Translations under genes and position numbers: made by a program
NCBI GenBank assembly: GCA_963281255.1
Contig: OY725494.1
Location: 4,663,934 to 4,727,933, forward strand
DNA: 64,000 nt
Reading direction: 5' to 3'
Source: Aphrocallistes beatrix
Lineage: Eukaryota > Porifera > Hexactinellida > Sceptrulophora > Aphrocallistidae
Shown here: in pieces, positions 60,237 to 64,000 of the stretch
Numbering within the stretch: the stretch's first letter is position 1
How the letters are laid out: each line of letters starts with the position of its first letter
Notes under the pieces: generated by a model
The model's input: only the letters and a program-made list of their open reading frames with translations
Told to the model about the DNA's origin: nothing
Databases searched by the model: none

Positions 60237-61046
60237 ATGTACATCCCAGCTTGGATTCACATCGTAGTGATGTGCCTTGTATTTTCACTCGGAATGATAC
60301 TCACATACGCCATAGGAGTCTCACAGCAACATTTCAGAGCAGTTTTCCCATACATCATTGACACTGGGTTTCTGTCGCTAGAAAACGGATTTTTCGTGCT
60401 TGTCTTCGGTATTACTAGTCTATTCCTGATTTTCATCGCTTATATCCGCTTTAAAGATGCACATATACACGTGGAAGGCATCTGTTTCAAGGTGTTCAAT
60501 GTAGCCAATCTTATTTGTGCCATCTTATCAATTTTCTTCCTCCTCAGTGTCGCAGCCTTCGAATTTGATGACTCGGAGGCTTCTAGTGATATACACTTCG
60601 CCTCTGCAGTCCTGACCATATTCTTCAACTACTTGTACGCATTCGGGCAGGTATACATTGGAATTAGACTGCCACCAATACGCGTGTGGTGGAAATGGGT
60701 TATTTTCACGATACAGCTTGTCATGACAGCTTTCGGAATTCTCCTGTTTTTCTATTTCTTTGGAACCAGTTTTATTCCCGACAGAGTATTCTTCTCCTCA
60801 GTGCGTAACGTGTCTGCAATACAGAACAATGCCACTCTCCTGGAGAGCTATAACAACGGTCTAAAAATAGACTACTCCCGTGCTGTGGTGGAGTGGATTA
60901 TTTTCGTGGAAGTTCTGGCGTTCTTTGTCACCTTCATTCCAGACTTTCACCGCATCAGAGTCGACGTGTCTATAACCAGGCCCCTCGATAGTCCAAAGGG
61001 ACAGGAGAACTCTGTAGCGAATGAGCTATGTGTGATTAAGAATTAG
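60237..61046 (+). CDS. DRAM/TMEM150 (Frag1/Sfk1)-family membrane protein 2
   Basis: 269 residues, intact, collinear with gene 1 and differing at only a few dozen positions (for example FPYIIDTG in place of FPYISDTG, losing the usual Ser of the signature). Six helices and both N-glycosylation sequons are kept, and the C-terminal cytosolic tail is near identical. The 3' flank differs from that of copies 1 and 3: the TTG run is minimal and the downstream DNA is unique to this copy. Confidence 0.85.
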   Translation: MYIPAWIHIVVMCLVFSLGMILTYAIGVSQQHFRAVFPYIIDTGFLSLENGFFVLVFGITSLFLIFIAYIRFKDAHIHVEGICFKVFNVANLICAILSIFFLLSVAAFEFDDSEASSDIHFASAVLTIFFNYLYAFGQVYIGIRLPPIRVWWKWVIFTIQLVMTAFGILLFFYFFGTSFIPDRVFFSSVRNVSAIQNNATLLESYNNGLKIDYSRAVVEWIIFVEVLAFFVTFIPDFHRIRVDVSITRPLDSPKGQENSVANELCVIKN

Positions 61047-61700
61047 ATTTGTTGTTGTGTTTATTATTCTGTTTAGATAGCTTATTCTCACTATTCATAT
61101 TATTATTAATACTTACATGGTGTCAAATAAGTTCTGTAAACTCCGTTAGGTATAAAATTTCACATACTCAAACAATCTTAGTTATTATGGTCTTAGACAT
61201 TGTAATTCGAATATTTTCAATGATTTCAGAATATTTTTCGATTCTAAGACCTGGAACTGTTTTGAGAAGAAAAATGTGTCCTGCCACGCAGCGAAAATCG
61301 CGAATCAGGGCCCACTGCTTCTGTAAAAATGTCTTCATAATCGATGTTCCATGACGATTTAGCACCAGATACCTTTCAATCACCATGATCATAGATGTCA
61401 CAGGTTAAGAAATAGATAATTAGATAGAACGATCAAATAGCTACCAGCAGACAGAGTAGGATCTCAATACCCAAATGACTTATATGGAAGTCCTCAGTGA
61501 AATTTGTAAGATTCTTTCCGATATAGTAATGGTATACCACTACAGTACGTGGAAGACTGGTAGTTTGTAGGTCACATGCCTATAGCATACTAAGCATGTG
61601 TAGGTATGATTTGAGAATTCTAATTAAAGAGTATAGTTGCTAAAATACACTGTTGAAAGTCCGTATCACTACTACACTATTATTCTCTATCTACTTAACA

Positions 61701-62497
61701 ATGTACATCCCAGCTTGGATTCACATCGTAGTGATGTGCCTTGTATTTTCACTCGGAATGATACTCACATACGCCATAGGAGTCTCGCAACAACATTTCA
61801 GAGCTATTTTCCCCTTCATCAGTGACACTGGGATTCTTTCGCTAGAAAACGGATTTTTCGTGCTTGTCTTTGGTATTACTTGTCTATTCCTACTCTTCAT
61901 TATTTACATTCGCTTTAAAGATGGACATATACACGTGGAAGGCATCCGTTTCAAGGTGTTCAATGGAGCCAACCTTATCTGTGGTATCTTAGCGGTTTTC
62001 TTCCTCCTCTCGGTTGCTGCATTCGAATTTGATAACTCGGAGGCTTCTAGGAATATCCATAACACCTCTGCAGTCCTGGCTATATTCCTCAATTACTTGT
62101 ATGGATTCGGGAAGATATACATTGGCATTAGACTGCCACCAAGACGCGTGTGGTGGAAATGGGTTATTTTCACGATACAGCTTGTCATGACGATTTTTGG
62201 ATTTATCCTATTTCTCTATTTCTTCGGATCCAGGTTTTTTCCCGACGAGATTTTCTTCGTAACGTGTCTGCAATACAGAACAATGCCACTCTCCTGGAGA
62301 GCTATAACAACGGTCTAAAAATAGACTACTCCCGTGCTGTGGTGGAGTGGATTATTTTCGTGGAAGTTCTGGCGTTCTTTGTCACCTTCATTCCAGACTT
62401 TCACCGCATCAGAGTCGACGTGTCTATAACCAGGCCCCTCGATAGTCCGAAGGGACGGGATACTGGTGAGAATGAGCTAGGTGTTATGAAGAATTAG
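61701..62497 (+). pseudogene. DRAM-like copy 3, frameshifted by 10-bp deletion
   Basis: Begins like the other copies (MYIPAWIH at 61701; an in-frame ATG 16 codons upstream is not shared). It reads normally through helix 5. At about 62260, the sequence TTCTTCGTAACG lacks the CTCTCAGTGC present between those halves in copy 1. This changes frame and ends the protein about 20 codons later, losing the glycosylated loop, helix 6 and the tail. The lost frame is open to 62497. The upstream TATA box is changed to TAAAATAC. Probably inactive; a five-helix product is possible. Confidence 0.85.
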
Positions 62498-62499
62498 AC

Positions 62500-62536
<37 letters not shown>

Positions 62537-62696
62537 GTTTATTATAGTTTGGGTAGGTTTTCTCACTGTTTATTCACATTTATTTATCAATACTCATGAA
62601 GTTTCAATGTTTAAATAACGGAATATTTATCTGTATAAGGCGCTGGACTACATTGTCGTTTGAATTTTAATAAATAAATATTTGTGGTTGAAACCA

Positions 62697-62877
62697 GGTT
62701 ACTATACAGCCCTCCAGAGATACGCTCCGAGTCTCAAACCCATAAATTTCCATACGCCTAAATCGATAAATAACACTAATATATGATAAATTGGGTAAGA
62801 TTCTAAATTTTCACGCTCCCAAACACTTTCGGGCTTAAACCATACGCCTAAAGGAGCGTCTCGCTCCTTGATAATTC
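62697..62877. mobile_element. GGAGCGT-type MITE 3' of DRAM-like copy 3
   Basis: Duplicate of 59404-59590 as part of the tandem unit. Confidence 0.7.
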
Positions 62878-63026
62878 CTTGGCTGAAACATGTAGCAATT
62901 TTCTGTAGTGGAGTTTATTCTTAGAAGAGTTCGATAATCTTCAGTTGTCAAGATTATTCCTATTTATTACAAGCAACATCAGAGATGCCAAAGTTTAAGA
63001 AAAATTTGAGCGAAATTACTTTACTG

Positions 63027-63128
63027 CATCCATCCATCCATCCATCCATCCATCCATCCATCCATCCATCCATCCATCCATCCATCCATCCATCCATCCA
63101 TCCATCCATCCATCCATCCATCCATCCA
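63027..63128. repeat. (ATCC)n microsatellite, long
   Basis: About 25 units. It ends exactly where a scrap of DRAM-like coding sequence starts. Confidence 0.95.
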
Positions 63129-63178
63129 AGGGACGGGAGAACTCTGTAGAGAATGAGCTGTGTGTGATTAAGAATTAG
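63129..63178 (+). pseudogene. C-terminal scrap of a fourth DRAM-like copy
   Basis: Codes for [13 protein letters not shown] and a stop in the same frame as gene 2, followed by gene 2's 3' flank (TTTATTATTTTGTTTAGATA). Everything upstream is replaced by the ATCC array. Confidence 0.85.
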
Positions 63179-63179
63179 A

Positions 63180-64000
63180 TTTGTTGTTGTTGTGTTTATT
63201 ATTTTGTTTAGATAGCTTATTCTCACTATTTTATTCGAAATCAACACCCCTCAATACCCCATGATACTCGTTGGAAGCCAGCTTCTAGCCTATTTTTGTA
63301 ATTTGTTTACTTTATGTATCTATTGTAAACAAAGTAAACAAATTGATCATCAAATTTACTCGAAAATATGATATTCGAAATCTACACCCTTGAAAACCCC
63401 ATGTCAACCGTTGGAAGCTAGTCTCTAGCTTATTCTTCAAAATTCTTCAAATGGTGTGAAAATATGTATATAAAGGTGTGAAAATATGCTCATAATCTTT
63501 TTTATTGCTATACACAATAATACATTTATGATATCAAACATAAGTTGTGGCTTTGAAGTATTATTAACAATGACGATTTATTGTAGTGTTGTATAATAAT
63601 TTCTATTGTGAAAGTGTAGTCATTTATTTGGTATAGAAAAGGTGTGAAAAATTGTTTTCCATTTTTTTGCAGAGGTGTGAAAATTTCGCTTAGATCTTAG
63701 AACTTAATCGTAGTCATATCATTTGACGCCTACATGCCAATTTTCACATATCTATGACTTCTCAATTCTTCAATCAATTCAGACAAACAAAAAATAAAAA
63801 ATGTCGGTCGACAGACCGAAGTGCAGCTCCAGAAAGTGACTCGAAGGAACAAGAAATGTGAATATCGGAATTCATCGGGAAATACTCATTTTAGGGCATT
63901 CCAAGTGTGAAATTTGGAATCTACATATTAAATATCTATAATAGCCGTTAAGAACTCGCTTTTAGCTTAAAATAATATTTTAATAGAAAGGTGTGAAAAT
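63180..64000. other. AT-rich end of window
   Basis: Two diverged direct repeats (about 63230-63330 and 63365-63440) share TATTCGAAATC, ACCCC and CGTTGGAAGC. Recurrent GGTGTGAAAAT. No gene supported. Confidence 0.4.

Overview
The window is nuclear DNA of an animal. Genes have spliceosomal introns with GT/AG ends, AATAAA poly(A) signals and TATA boxes, and they use the standard code. Recognisable products are metazoan housekeeping proteins (seryl-tRNA synthetase, NAC alpha, a YME1-type AAA protease, an unconventional myosin). Compact AT-rich genes, an EF-hand protein of the sarcoplasmic/photoprotein type, RING-less coiled-coil/NHL proteins and expanded TRAF-like zinc-finger genes suggest an early-branching marine animal such as a sponge. 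That placement is inference; no marker here fixes the taxon.

Left third (0.9-25.6 kb). A minus-strand coiled-coil gene has exons at 21.8-20.1 kb and again at 2.0-0.9 kb. Splice phases match across an apparent 18 kb intron that holds other genes. These are a cluster of TRAF-like genes (6.2-18.2 kb; three intact, three broken) encoding zinc fingers, one transmembrane helix and a coiled coil. A plus-strand EF-hand gene (18.45-19.47 kb) is divergent from the last TRAF-like copy. The TRAF-like gene, the intergenic promoter and EF-hand exon 1 were duplicated together. A single-exon divergent myosin I follows at 22.5-25.6 kb.

Middle (25.7-32 kb). A duplicated block carries a membrane-tethered GIY-YIG/T5orf172-like gene. 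Copy A is broken by a frameshift and a MITE; copy B is intact. Between the copies lie a 1.7 kb satellite of 35-bp units and a decayed Ty3/Gypsy-type pol remnant.

Right half (32-64 kb). In order: a two-exon gene with a mitochondrial-type N-terminus, seven-exon SARS1, two coiled-coil/NHL genes (one disrupted), an unrecognised Arg/Ser/Pro-rich multi-exon gene, NAC alpha with a coding minisatellite, the 5' half of a YME1-like protease whose remaining exons are not visible, and a tandem family of DRAM/TMEM150-like six-helix membrane proteins (two intact, one with a 10-bp deletion, one C-terminal scrap).

Introns and intergenic DNA are filled with short non-autonomous DNA transposons: many CAG-ended, TA-flanked pogo/Tigger-like MITE families, hAT-like MITEs with 8-bp target duplications, a Tc1/mariner relic and long foldback elements, often nested. 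Exon coordinates were worked out by eye from splice-site phase and may be off by a base or two.
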